Source of the DNA: Methylobacterium sp. J-088
GTDB taxonomy: Bacteria > Pseudomonadota > Alphaproteobacteria > Rhizobiales > Beijerinckiaceae
Direction of reading: 5' to 3'
NCBI RefSeq assembly: GCF_022829295.1
Contig: NZ_JAKSYH010000194.1
Coordinates: 23,979 to 87,978, forward strand
Length of the DNA stretch: 64,000 nucleotides
This document shows, piece after piece, positions 1 through 7,714 of this stretch; the first letter of the stretch is position 1; every line of letters starts with the position of its first letter. Made by a program: the position numbers and the translations under genes. The notes beneath the pieces were generated by a model. It worked only from the letters and a program-made list of their open reading frames with translations, was not told the DNA's origin and did not search any database.

Positions 1-313
1 GGAACGCGCAGGCCTCGAAGATCGTGTTGATGCGCTCTTCGACCGCCTCGCGGTAGCCCGGCCCGTCGGGCAGGCCGAGCATGGCTTCGGCGGCTTCCAT
101 GATCGTGTTGGTGGCGCCGGCCGTCGCCACGACGACGCTGCCGAGCTCCTCGTGCGCCATGGGGATCCGATCGCGACTCATCTCGTTCGCGCGGAGGGCC
201 CCGATCTCCTCGCGGAGATGGGAGATGTACTCGGCGATCTCGCTCAACTCGGCGATGACGGCCTGCGGTTCCCGGAACCGCACTTCGGACTGCCGGGGGA
301 CGGCTAACGACAT
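1..313 (-). CDS. cheZ: CheZ-family chemotaxis protein phosphatase (N-terminal part, cut by window edge)
   Basis: The gene starts at the ATG at 313, behind an AGGAGA ribosome binding site, and runs off the left edge, so only about 104 residues are visible. The protein is rich in Glu and Ala and looks helical. The visible part ends with INTIFEACAF, which in CheZ proteins leads into the conserved QDITGQR segment, just outside the window. CheZ-type phosphatases remove phosphate from CheY-P. The next gene upstream, transcribed the same way, is a CheY, which supports the call and suggests one chemotaxis operon. The catalytic Gln region is not visible. Confidence 0.72.
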   Translation of the reverse strand, partial: MSLAVPRQSEVRFREPQAVIAELSEIAEYISHLREEIGALRANEMSRDRIPMAHEELGSVVVATAGATNTIMEAAEAMLGLPDGPGYREAVEERINTIFEACAF

Positions 314-424
314 GCTGTTCTCCTGAGATCGGCCTCCGTCCGGACCATCCGCGCCGTGTACGGGCGTCTTCCGAAGGATCGGGGAGCCGGGCGGACGGCG
401 CGGGGCGCGTGTCATCGATCTCAA

Positions 425-808
425 TCAGCTGCCGCAGACGGCTTCGATCTTCGATTTCAGGGTGGCGGCGTTGAACGGCTTGACGATGTAGTTGTTCACG
501 CCGGCCTTCTTGGCGGCGATGACGTTCTCGGTCTTCGATTCGGCCGTCACCATGATGAACGGCGTCGTGCGAAGATTTTCGTCGGCGCGCACGTGCCGGA
601 GCAGCTCGTACCCCGTCATCGGCTCCATGTTCCAGTCCGAGATCACAAGGCCGTACTTGCGGTCCTTGAGACGGGCCAGTGCCTCGGTACCGTCAGAAGC
701 GTCATCAACCTCTTCGAAGCCGAGCTGCTTCAGAAGATTTCGAATAATGCGGACCATCGTCTGATAATCGTCGACAACGAGGATCGGCATGCTCAAGTCG
801 AGAGCCAT
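425..808 (-). CDS. cheY: Single-domain chemotaxis response regulator CheY
   Basis: A 127-residue stand-alone receiver domain. The acidic pair is D13/D14 (VVDD), the phosphoacceptor is D58 (VISDWNM), and the switch residues are T88 (MVTAE), Y107 and K110 (YIVKPF), so every residue needed for phosphorylation is present. There is no output domain. CheY proteins carry the signal from the CheA kinase to the flagellar motor. The CheZ-like gene lies about 110 bp downstream on the same strand. The start could also be M7 (MPILVVDD). In alphaproteobacteria such a protein could also serve as a phosphate sink. Confidence 0.93.
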   Translation of the reverse strand: MALDLSMPILVVDDYQTMVRIIRNLLKQLGFEEVDDASDGTEALARLKDRKYGLVISDWNMEPMTGYELLRHVRADENLRTTPFIMVTAESKTENVIAAKKAGVNNYIVKPFNAATLKSKIEAVCGS

Positions 809-1099
809 CGAACCACTACTCCGTAATTGCCCGGCGGGAGGCCGCGGCGGCTCCCGGAAAGATTAACGCTTCGCTATGGCTGCAATTTAGCTGCGCCGCA
901 CGTGATTTTGAATAGGGCCTGCGCATTGCGAAGCCGTTAATTGCAGCCGGCGGCGCATGGCATACCAAAGTGTTGCACCGCGGCATCCGCCCCTCGCTTG
1001 ACCCTCCGGGCGCCTTTCGGCAGGGTCCGGTCGCGTCGGCCCCATGCGGGCATGACCTGCGATCCGAACCCGACCTTTCGCGTATCCGACCCCGACACA
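809..1099. other. Divergent intergenic region cheY/ribF
   Basis: This stretch of 291 bp separates the minus-strand chemotaxis genes from ribF and should hold both promoters. It contains AT-richer patches near 860-935 but no convincing gene. No RFN (FMN riboswitch) element could be recognised ahead of ribF. Confidence 0.4.
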
Positions 1100-2086
1100 A
1101 TGGCCTCAGGCGACGAGACGGCGGCGCGGTCCTTCACCATCGGCCGTCCTGACGCGCCGGTTCCGCCGGACCTTGCGGGGGCCGTGGCGGCGATCGGCAA
1201 TTTCGACGGCGTCCATCTCGGCCATCGCGTCCTCGTGGAGAGCGTGCGGGCGGCGGCTCGGGACGCCGGCCGGCCGGCCGTCGTGCTGACCTTCGAGCCG
1301 CATCCGCGGGCCTATTTCACCCCCGACGCGCCGATGTTCCGCCTCACCAGCCTGGCCGCCAAGGAGGTCGTGTTCGCGCGCCTCGGGCTCGACGGGCTGA
1401 TCGTGCGCCGGTTCGACGGGGCGCTTGCCGCCACGGGGGCGCACGCCTTCGTGATCGACTTCCTGAAGGGATCGCTCGGCCTGTCCGGCGTGGTGGTCGG
1501 CCACGATTTTCATTTCGGCCGTGGCCGTGAGGGCACACCCGCGGTCCTGGCCGATCTGTGCCGGGAGGCGGGCCTGAGCTGCCGCATCGTGGCGCCGGTC
1601 GCCCTCGGCGACGAGGCAGACCCGGTCTCATCGAGCGCGATCCGCGCGGCGCTCGCCGCGGGGGACATCGCCCGGGCCAACGCCCTGCTGGGCTACCGCT
1701 GGTTCGTGCTGGGCCCCGTCCGCCACGGCGACAAGCGCGGCCGGCAGCTCGGCTTCCCCACCGCCAACGTGATGGTGCCCGATTGCGGTCTCGCGCATGG
1801 GATCTACGCGGTGCGGGTGCGCATGGCATCGGGCCGGTTCCGCGATGGTGTCGCTAGCTACGGCCGCCGCCCGACCTTCGACGATGGGGCGCCGCTCCTC
1901 GAGACCTACCTGTTCGATTTCTCCGGCGATCTCTACGGCCAGGAGATCGCCGTGGAGTTTGTGGGCTATATCCGCGGGGAGGAGCGGTTCGCCAGCGCCG
2001 AGGCGCTGGTCGAACGGATGCACATCGACGCCGACGCGGCGCGATCCCTGCTGGCGCGCGATGCAACCCGGTCGATGCTGGACTGA
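1100..2086 (+). CDS. ribF: Bifunctional riboflavin kinase / FAD synthetase RibF
   Basis: RibF phosphorylates riboflavin to FMN and adenylylates FMN to FAD in the cytoplasm. With the ATG at 1100 the protein is 328 residues, the normal family size. Reading the same frame from 941 would add 53 residues with no similarity to the family. The N-terminal FAD synthetase domain shows the nucleotidyltransferase signature AIGNFDGVHLGH, and TFEPHPRAYF follows. The C-terminal flavokinase domain shows the HGDKRGRQLGFPTANV motif and ends in the usual GQEIAVEFVGYIRGEERF segment. A DUF2093 gene follows 64 bp downstream. Confidence 0.95.
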   Translation: MASGDETAARSFTIGRPDAPVPPDLAGAVAAIGNFDGVHLGHRVLVESVRAAARDAGRPAVVLTFEPHPRAYFTPDAPMFRLTSLAAKEVVFARLGLDGLIVRRFDGALAATGAHAFVIDFLKGSLGLSGVVVGHDFHFGRGREGTPAVLADLCREAGLSCRIVAPVALGDEADPVSSSAIRAALAAGDIARANALLGYRWFVLGPVRHGDKRGRQLGFPTANVMVPDCGLAHGIYAVRVRMASGRFRDGVASYGRRPTFDDGAPLLETYLFDFSGDLYGQEIAVEFVGYIRGEERFASAEALVERMHIDADAARSLLARDATRSMLD

Positions 2087-2150
2087 GGTCCCGGGGGGAT
2101 CGCCGGCCGCGCCGATCGTGTAGAAAGGCGGCATCAAGCAGGAGGCGGAC

Positions 2151-2369
2151 GTGCTGGGTCGTTACGAGCGCGCGAACAACGGCGAAGCGGTGGTCGAGTA
2201 CGGCGACGGCACCATGCGGGTGATCAAGCCCGGCAGCTTCGTGCGTTGCGCGGTGACCGGCGAGCCGATTCCCCTCGATGGGTTGCGCTACTGGAGTGCG
2301 CTGCGCCAGGAAGCCTATTCCTCCCCCGAGGCGATCCTGAAGCGGTTGAAGGAGACCGGCCGGCCCTGA
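2151..2369 (+). CDS. DUF2093 small conserved protein
   Basis: A 72-residue protein starting at a GTG behind a strong AGGAGG site at 2139-2144. It has the conserved core FVRCAVTGEPIPLDGLRYWS followed by RQEAY, typical of the alphaproteobacterial DUF2093 family, whose function is unknown. The single Cys in the CAVTGEPI segment gives it the look of a fragmentary zinc or redox motif, but there is no second CxxC. It follows ribF and converges on lpxK with only 3 bp between the two stop codons. Confidence 0.85.
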   Translation: MLGRYERANNGEAVVEYGDGTMRVIKPGSFVRCAVTGEPIPLDGLRYWSALRQEAYSSPEAILKRLKETGRP

Positions 2370-2372
2370 TCG

Positions 2373-3356
2373 TCAGGGAGCGGCGTCGAGCACCTGTTGC
2401 AGTTGGCGGCGCACAGCGTCCGGATCGTCGAACACGAGGCGCACGCGCAGCACCCGCACCCGGGCCACGAAGGAAGCGGGCAGGCGCACGGCGTCCTTTT
2501 CGGTCGTGACAAGCTCGGCATCGAGTCGCCGCGCCGCCTCGAGCAGGGCGGCCAGTTCGCCGTCCCGATAGGCATGGTGATCCGGGAAGGCGCGCTGCGC
2601 GGCGAGCGTGGCCCCTGTCTCAACCAGGGTGGCGAAGAATTTTTCCGGGCGCCCGATGCCCGCGAAGGCGAGGCAGCGCCGGCCTGCCCAATCGTCCGTC
2701 TCCCGGACGAGGCGTGCCCGGTGGACCGGAACGCCCCGGTCCGCGGCGGCCCGGGCGATGGTGTCGCCCGGCGCCCCCTCACCGATGACGATCAAGCCGC
2801 CGACATGGGGCCATTGCCGGGCGAGTGGCGCCCGCAGCGGCCCCGCCGGAACGGGCAGGCCGTTGCCCACGCCGACGGGCGCATCCACGACCACGAGGCT
2901 GAGATCCTTCACGAGCGACGGGTTCTGCAGCCCGTCATCCATCACGATGGCGTCGGCACCCAGTCGCCGGCACAGGGCGGCTCCTCCCGGCCGATCGCGC
3001 GCGACGATCGTCGGCGCCCGGCGGGCGAGCAGCAACGGCTCGTCGCCGACCTCCCCGGCGCTGTGCCGGCGCGGATCGACCTGCATCGGACCGGCCGTCC
3101 GGCCGCCATGGCCGCGGGACAGGAAGGCGGGCGCACGCCCGAGTTCGGCGAGCAGGGCCGCGACGGTGAGCGCGGCGGGCGTCTTGCCTGCCCCACCGAG
3201 CGTGAAGTTGCCCAGGCACAGGACAGGACAGCCCGCCCGCACGCCCGTCCGATCCATGCGCCGGGCCACCAGCGCCCCGTAGGCTGCCCCCGCGGGTGCC
3301 AGGACGCGCGCCAACGGATGATCCGGTCCGGAAGCCCAGAATCCGGGAGGCCGCAT
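2373..3356 (-). CDS. lpxK: Tetraacyldisaccharide 4'-kinase LpxK
   Basis: LpxK phosphorylates the 4' position of the lipid A disaccharide at the inner membrane. The protein has 327 residues from the ATG at 3356. It shows the Walker A region GNFTLGGAGKTP (residues 49-60), the VMDDGLQN motif and the FPDHHAY motif, all typical of LpxK. Its ATG shares one base with the stop codon of waaA (TGATG), so translation is likely coupled. It is the last gene of a minus-strand operon with waaA and a DUF374 acyltransferase, a common alphaproteobacterial lipid A/Kdo arrangement. Confidence 0.95.
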   Translation of the reverse strand: MRPPGFWASGPDHPLARVLAPAGAAYGALVARRMDRTGVRAGCPVLCLGNFTLGGAGKTPAALTVAALLAELGRAPAFLSRGHGGRTAGPMQVDPRRHSAGEVGDEPLLLARRAPTIVARDRPGGAALCRRLGADAIVMDDGLQNPSLVKDLSLVVVDAPVGVGNGLPVPAGPLRAPLARQWPHVGGLIVIGEGAPGDTIARAAADRGVPVHRARLVRETDDWAGRRCLAFAGIGRPEKFFATLVETGATLAAQRAFPDHHAYRDGELAALLEAARRLDAELVTTEKDAVRLPASFVARVRVLRVRLVFDDPDAVRRQLQQVLDAAP

Positions 3357-4687
3357 CAGGCCCGCGCGAGCGGGCGCACGCGACCGCCCCGGTCGAGGCG
3401 TTGCAGCTTCATTTGTGCGACGAACGGGTCGAGCACCGCGAGCGTGCGGGCCACCGCTCCCTCGAAGGGCTGAAGGGCGCGCTGTCCCGCCTGCGCCATG
3501 GTGGCGAGCCGGGCCTGATTCCCCAGGAGCTCGCCCGCAACCGCGGCCAGTTCGACGCCGTCCTGCACCGCAACGGCCCCGCCGGCCCGATCGAGCGCTT
3601 GGTAGACCATGCCGAAATTCTCGACATGCGGTCCATGCAGCACCGCCGTGCCGAGACGCACCGGCTCGATCGGGTTCTGGCCGCCCCGGCTCACCAGCGA
3701 GCCACCCAGGAACCCCAGGGGAGCGAGGCGGTAGAACAGGCCCAGCTCGCCGATCGTGTCGGCGACGTAGACGTCCACGGATGGATGGGGGCGCCCACCG
3801 GCGGAGCGCCGGGCGCTCCGCAGCCCCAGGGCTGCTGCGCACTCGACGACCTCCGCGCCCCGGGACGGATGCCGCGGGGCAATGAGCGTGAGGAGTTGGG
3901 GGAAGCGCTCCTTCAACAAGGCGTGCGCGTACGCGATGGTGGAATCCTCGCCCGCATGTGTGCTGGCCGCGATCCAGATCGGCCGTGCGGCCACCATGGA
4001 CCCCAGATACGCGAGTTGCTGCGGGTCGACCGGGGGCACCGACGCATCGAATTTCAGGTTGCCGGAAATGCTCACCCGCGGCGCGCCGAGCTGGGCGAAG
4101 CGGGCCGCATCGTCCTGGGTCTGGCTGAGGCAGATCGCGATCCGCGACAGGAGTGCCTTGGCGGTGCGCGGGCAACGCTCCCAACCGCGGAACGAGCGTT
4201 CCGACATGCGGCCGTTGACCAGGATCAGCGGGATCTCGCGCTCATCGAGCGCCAGAATCATGTTGGGCCAGATCTCCGATTCAGCGACGACCGCGAGGTT
4301 CGGCTGCCAGTGATCGAGGAAGCGCGCCATCCAGCGCGGCGCGTCGAGGGGCATGTACTGATGGACGGCGCCGACCGGCAGGCGGGCGCCGATCAGGTCG
4401 GCGGCCGCGCGGGTGCCCGTGGTGACCAGAACCGAGAACCCGCGGGCGATCATGCCTTCCACGAGGCCGATCAGCGACAGGGCCTCGCCGACGCTGGCGC
4501 CGTGCATCCACACCAGGGGACCGACCGGGCGGGCCCGCCCGGGCAGGCCGCGCCGCTCGGGGAGACGCAGCGGATCCTCCTTGCCGCGCTGCGCCCGCCA
4601 CGCGAGGAGCCCGGACAGGGCCGGCTCGCCGACCCACAGGCCGACCCGGTAGGCCCGCAGCGGCAGGGTCACGGAGGGACGCCTCAT
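3356..4687 (-). CDS. waaA: 3-deoxy-D-manno-octulosonic acid (Kdo) transferase WaaA
   Basis: WaaA transfers Kdo from CMP-Kdo to lipid A precursor at the cytoplasmic face of the inner membrane. The protein has 443 residues. The N-terminal Kdo-transferase domain has the HGASVGE motif (H62, E68 the expected catalytic Glu) and AESEIWPN. The C-terminal GT-B half has SGNLKFDA, APRHPSRG, the FLGGSLVSRGGQNPIEP donor-site region and GPHVENF. The start at 4687 overlaps the upstream acyltransferase by four bases (ATGA), and the stop overlaps lpxK by one base. Confidence 0.95.
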   Translation of the reverse strand: MRRPSVTLPLRAYRVGLWVGEPALSGLLAWRAQRGKEDPLRLPERRGLPGRARPVGPLVWMHGASVGEALSLIGLVEGMIARGFSVLVTTGTRAAADLIGARLPVGAVHQYMPLDAPRWMARFLDHWQPNLAVVAESEIWPNMILALDEREIPLILVNGRMSERSFRGWERCPRTAKALLSRIAICLSQTQDDAARFAQLGAPRVSISGNLKFDASVPPVDPQQLAYLGSMVAARPIWIAASTHAGEDSTIAYAHALLKERFPQLLTLIAPRHPSRGAEVVECAAALGLRSARRSAGGRPHPSVDVYVADTIGELGLFYRLAPLGFLGGSLVSRGGQNPIEPVRLGTAVLHGPHVENFGMVYQALDRAGGAVAVQDGVELAAVAGELLGNQARLATMAQAGQRALQPFEGAVARTLAVLDPFVAQMKLQRLDRGGRVRPLARA

Positions 4688-5469
4688 GCGGCGTCTCCCA
4701 CCGGCGCGGCGGCCTCGACCGAGGGCGCATCGCGGTAGAGCGCCGCCCGGTCGGCGCGCCCGACCAGGGTGTAGGCGCGGGCATGGACCCGGTTCATCTC
4801 GGCCTCGACGAAGCGGCGGAGCGTCTCGAAGGCTTCGCCCGCGCTGTCGCGCGGCACATAGATCGGATCGCCCAGCACGATCGCGCCGCGCCCGAACGGC
4901 AGGCCCAGACAGGCGCGATCCCAGGACTTGAAGCGCAGATGCCGGCTCGTCACGACGGCCGCCGGGATGATGGGCCGGCCCGAGAGGCGGGCCAGCGTCA
5001 GGATGCCGGCGTCGCACCGGCGCGAGACCTTCGGCACGTCCGCGCTGAACGCCACGGACTCGCCGTCCTTGAGCGCCCGCAGCATGGCCCGCAGCCCTTC
5101 GGCCCCACCCTTGGCGCGCGCATCCGTGGCCCGATTCCGGCCGCGGGCGCCCGAGGCCCGCATCACCCGGACGCCGAGTCGCTCCAGCGCGATGGTGTTG
5201 ATGTTGCCGTCCGTGTTGCGCGAGATGATCGTGGCGACCCTGTCGTGGGACCGGCGCATCAGGGGCATCATGATGTGCTGGCCGTGCCACATGCCGGCGA
5301 TCATCGGCGTGTGCGCGTCGATCCAGGCATTGGCCTGCCCGGCCGACGCGCCGCCGGCCTGGACCACGAAAGGGTTGGTCCGCTGCACCAGCCGCAGGTA
5401 GGCCGCCGCGAAGCGGCCGAGCAGGCGCTGCACGCCGGGCTGACGAAGGAAACGTTTGCCGAGGCTCAT
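4684..5469 (-). CDS. DUF374 lysophospholipid-acyltransferase-like protein
   Basis: A 261-residue protein of the DUF374/LPLAT-like family, which commonly sits beside waaA in alphaproteobacteria. The segment MWHGQHIMMPL (H62) followed by SHDR (D76) resembles the acyltransferase HxxxxD-type site, and FSADVPKVSRR corresponds to the conserved DGP-like block. It probably acts on lipid A or another membrane lipid, but the acyl acceptor is not known. It is the first gene of the operon, with its end overlapping waaA by four bases. Confidence 0.85.
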   Translation of the reverse strand: MSLGKRFLRQPGVQRLLGRFAAAYLRLVQRTNPFVVQAGGASAGQANAWIDAHTPMIAGMWHGQHIMMPLMRRSHDRVATIISRNTDGNINTIALERLGVRVMRASGARGRNRATDARAKGGAEGLRAMLRALKDGESVAFSADVPKVSRRCDAGILTLARLSGRPIIPAAVVTSRHLRFKSWDRACLGLPFGRGAIVLGDPIYVPRDSAGEAFETLRRFVEAEMNRVHARAYTLVGRADRAALYRDAPSVEAAAPVGDAA

Positions 5470-5662
5470 GTCACGCCTGGGGTGGCCGGAGCGCCACCCG
5501 ATCAGTTCCGGATCGGAATCGACAGCGCATGCTCTAGCCCCCGCGCATCAGACGAAACAATCGGCCCAGATCACAACCTGCGCGCGAAGCGCCGGCTAAG
5601 CTGCTGCCCCGGGGTGACGCGGATGCTCCTGCGGCACGGCGAAAACACGGCGAGCCGGCTTG

Positions 5663-5700
5663 TTTAGATTTATTCCAGACTATAGATTGGAATCGATCTA
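5663..5700 (+). promoter_or_regulatory. Palindromic operator candidate upstream of the VIT-type iron transporter gene
   Basis: Seen directly: outer arms TAGAT (5665-5669) and ATCTA (5696-5700), and inner arms ATTCCA (5672-5677) and TGGAAT (5688-5693), separated by 10 bp. TTTAGATTTATTCCAGA at 5663-5679 resembles the TTTAGAA-N3-TTCTAAA-like iron control element bound by Irr in Rhizobiales. That motif is recalled from memory and the match is imperfect. The site ends 16 bp before the ATG, overlapping the place where a repressor would block transcription or translation. Confidence 0.4.
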
Positions 5701-5716
5701 GAAAAGGAGAGCCGCT

Positions 5717-6253
5717 ATGGCCGCCGTCCTCGAAAGCTCCGCGGCGCTGGCTGCAGAAGCCCGCCGCGCCTTCGTCCTGCGTTACGTGCAACCCGGCCTC
5801 GCCGGTCTGATCGATGGCTCGGTCTCGACGCTGGCGCCGATCTTCGCGGCGGCCTTCGCCACGGGTCACAACCACGCGACGTTCCTGGTGGGCCTCGCGG
5901 CCTCGGTCGGGGCAGGGATCAGCATGGGCTTCACCGAGGCCCTGTCGGACGACGGCAGCATCACCGGCCGCGGCGACCCCTGGATCCGTGGCCTCGTCTG
6001 CGGCGCGATGACGACGCTCGGCGGCCTCGGCCACACGCTGCCCTACGCGATCCCCGACACCCTGCCGGCCGGCTGGCCGAATCCCTTCTGGCTTGCCACG
6101 AGCCTCGCGGTAGTGGTCGTCATCGTGGAGCTCGTGGCGATCGCGGCGATCCGCACCCGCTACATGGCCACGCCGTTCCCGCGCGCAGCCCTGCAGGTCA
6201 TGCTCGGCGGCGCCCTGGTTCTGGCCGTGGGGATGCTGATCGGCAGCGCGTGA
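5717..6253 (+). CDS. VIT-family membrane protein (stand-alone MbfA-type iron/manganese transporter domain)
   Basis: A 178-residue polytopic membrane protein behind an AAGGAGA site. The core segments LRYVQPGLAGLIDGSVSTL, GLAASVGAGISMGFTEALS and GLGHTLPYAI match the C-terminal VIT1/CCC1 domain of MbfA, a rhizobial iron exporter. MbfA normally has an N-terminal ferritin-like (erythrin) domain of roughly 140 residues. Here the protein begins almost directly at the membrane domain, with only about 20 residues ahead of LRYVQP. About four or five hydrophobic segments are visible. A role in iron or manganese export is inferred. A palindromic operator candidate sits directly upstream. Confidence 0.8.
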   Translation: MAAVLESSAALAAEARRAFVLRYVQPGLAGLIDGSVSTLAPIFAAAFATGHNHATFLVGLAASVGAGISMGFTEALSDDGSITGRGDPWIRGLVCGAMTTLGGLGHTLPYAIPDTLPAGWPNPFWLATSLAVVVVIVELVAIAAIRTRYMATPFPRAALQVMLGGALVLAVGMLIGSA

Positions 6254-6342
6254 CAGGTGCCGCTTGACGGCGGCGCCCGCGCCCGCGATGCGAGGGTCGC
6301 TCCTCGGCCGCTCCCGGGCCGTCCCGCGCGTGATTCCCGGCG

Positions 6343-7251
6343 TTGACCTTCCGCCTCGTCCACCTCAGCGATCCGCATGTCGGCCCCCTGGGCCGGGTGC
6401 GTCTGCATCAGCTCATCGGCAAGCGGGCCACCGGCTACGCCAATTGGCGGCGCGGCCGGTCGCGCAGCCACGACATGACCGTACTGGAGAGGCTGGTCGC
6501 CGATCTGAAAGGGCAGGGGGCCGGGCACGTCGCCTGCACGGGCGACCTGTGCAACATCGGCCTGCCGAGCGAGTGGGCGACGGCGCGCACCTTCCTCGAG
6601 GCGTTGGGCTCACCGGATGCGGTGAGCTTCGTGCCGGGCAATCACGACGCCTACGTCCGCGGCTCCCTGGAGGGGCTGCTCGAAGCCTGTGGCGCCTACA
6701 CGGGCGACGATTCCGGATCCGTCGGCCGCTTCCCGTATCTGCGGCGGCGCGGGCCGCTTGCCCTGGTCGGCCTGTCGAGCGCGATCCCGACGAAACCCTT
6801 CGTGGCTACGGGACGCCTGGGCGCGCCGCAGCTGGCGGCCGCTGAATCCCTGCTCCGGGCGCTCGCCACCGAGCCGGGCCGTCCATTCCGGGTCGTGATG
6901 ATCCATCACCCGCCGCAGCCGGGCGGCGCAACGGCGGGCCGCGAATTGCTCGACGCGGCGGCCTTCACGGCGATGATCGGACGCGCGGGTGCGGACCTGA
7001 TCCTGCACGGCCACAACCACGTGACCAGCACCGCCCGCATCCCGGGCCCCGACGGGCGCGGCGTGCCGGTCGTGGGTGCGTCCTCAGCGTCGGCCCGGCC
7101 CGATGGGCATGGGGCCGTCGCGGCGCGCCGGGCCTCTTACATCGTGTACGAAGTCGCCCAGGCGGGAGACGGCTACGCGCTCGCGGCCCGGCGCCGCGGA
7201 CTGGGCGCCGAGGGCACGATGTGCGACCTCGGGCCCGTTGATGTGGCCTGA
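6343..7251 (+). CDS. Metallophosphoesterase (calcineurin-like, class III cyclase/CpdA-like)
   Basis: A 302-residue calcineurin-like phosphoesterase. The metal-binding motifs are in order: HLSDPHVG near residue 7, TGDLCN near 66, PGNHDAY near 101, IHHPP near 187 and HGHNH near 226. These fit the GD/GNH(D/E) metallophosphatase fold and resemble cyclic-nucleotide or 3',5' phosphodiesterases. The true substrate cannot be told. The start is a TTG at 6343 with a poor ribosome binding site, but the first beta strand (FRLVHLSDPH) begins at once, so little upstream extension is expected. No signal peptide is seen. Confidence 0.9.
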   Translation: MTFRLVHLSDPHVGPLGRVRLHQLIGKRATGYANWRRGRSRSHDMTVLERLVADLKGQGAGHVACTGDLCNIGLPSEWATARTFLEALGSPDAVSFVPGNHDAYVRGSLEGLLEACGAYTGDDSGSVGRFPYLRRRGPLALVGLSSAIPTKPFVATGRLGAPQLAAAESLLRALATEPGRPFRVVMIHHPPQPGGATAGRELLDAAAFTAMIGRAGADLILHGHNHVTSTARIPGPDGRGVPVVGASSASARPDGHGAVAARRASYIVYEVAQAGDGYALAARRRGLGAEGTMCDLGPVDVA

Positions 7252-7256
7252 GCCGA

Positions 7257-7406
7257 TCAGACGACGGCTGCGAGCTTCTGCCCGGTCAGGCTAGCCTCGT
7301 AGCGCTCGGCCTGGAGCCGTGTCAGGCCGCAGATCAGGGCCAATGTACCGCGATACACGGTGTACGTGCCGTCATGCGTCGGCTTGACGCGAATCACCTC
7401 TGCCAT
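7257..7406 (-). CDS. Small hypothetical protein (49 aa)
   Basis: An ATG at 7406 behind an AGGACA-type site gives a 49-residue protein starting MAEVIRVKPTHDGTYTVYRG. Codon use is like that of its neighbours. The frame stays open upstream to 7493, but that extension has no ribosome binding site and looks non-coding. The gene converges on the metallophosphoesterase with 5 bp between stop codons. No family is recognised. Confidence 0.5.
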   Translation of the reverse strand: MAEVIRVKPTHDGTYTVYRGTLALICGLTRLQAERYEASLTGQKLAAVV

Positions 7407-7714
7407 GGGTCTTGTCCTGTGTTGGAGGTTACTTGCCGTGGACCGAGGAGATCGTCCCTCCCTCGTGAATGATTCTGTTGAACGCGCGGACACTGAGCAC
7501 GTTATCGATCAGACCCCTCGTGGCAAGGGTCGGATACGGACGAATGCTTAGGTATTTCTGCTGCGGCGCGGCAAATCCTTGTACGGACTGACGATCCCGG
7601 GCTGCGCAAAAAAGCGGCGGCTGGCCTGCATATTGAATGCAACTATGCGACGCCGCCCAGCGACGCGAATCAGGGGCGGATTTTGGCCCCTTGGGGCGCG
7701 CGAGAGGAATTTCG

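Noticed and set aside
2373..4184. A single long minus-strand frame fusing lpxK to upstream sequence
   Set aside because: The extra part lies out of frame over waaA. LpxK length and the TGATG overlap fix the start at 3356.
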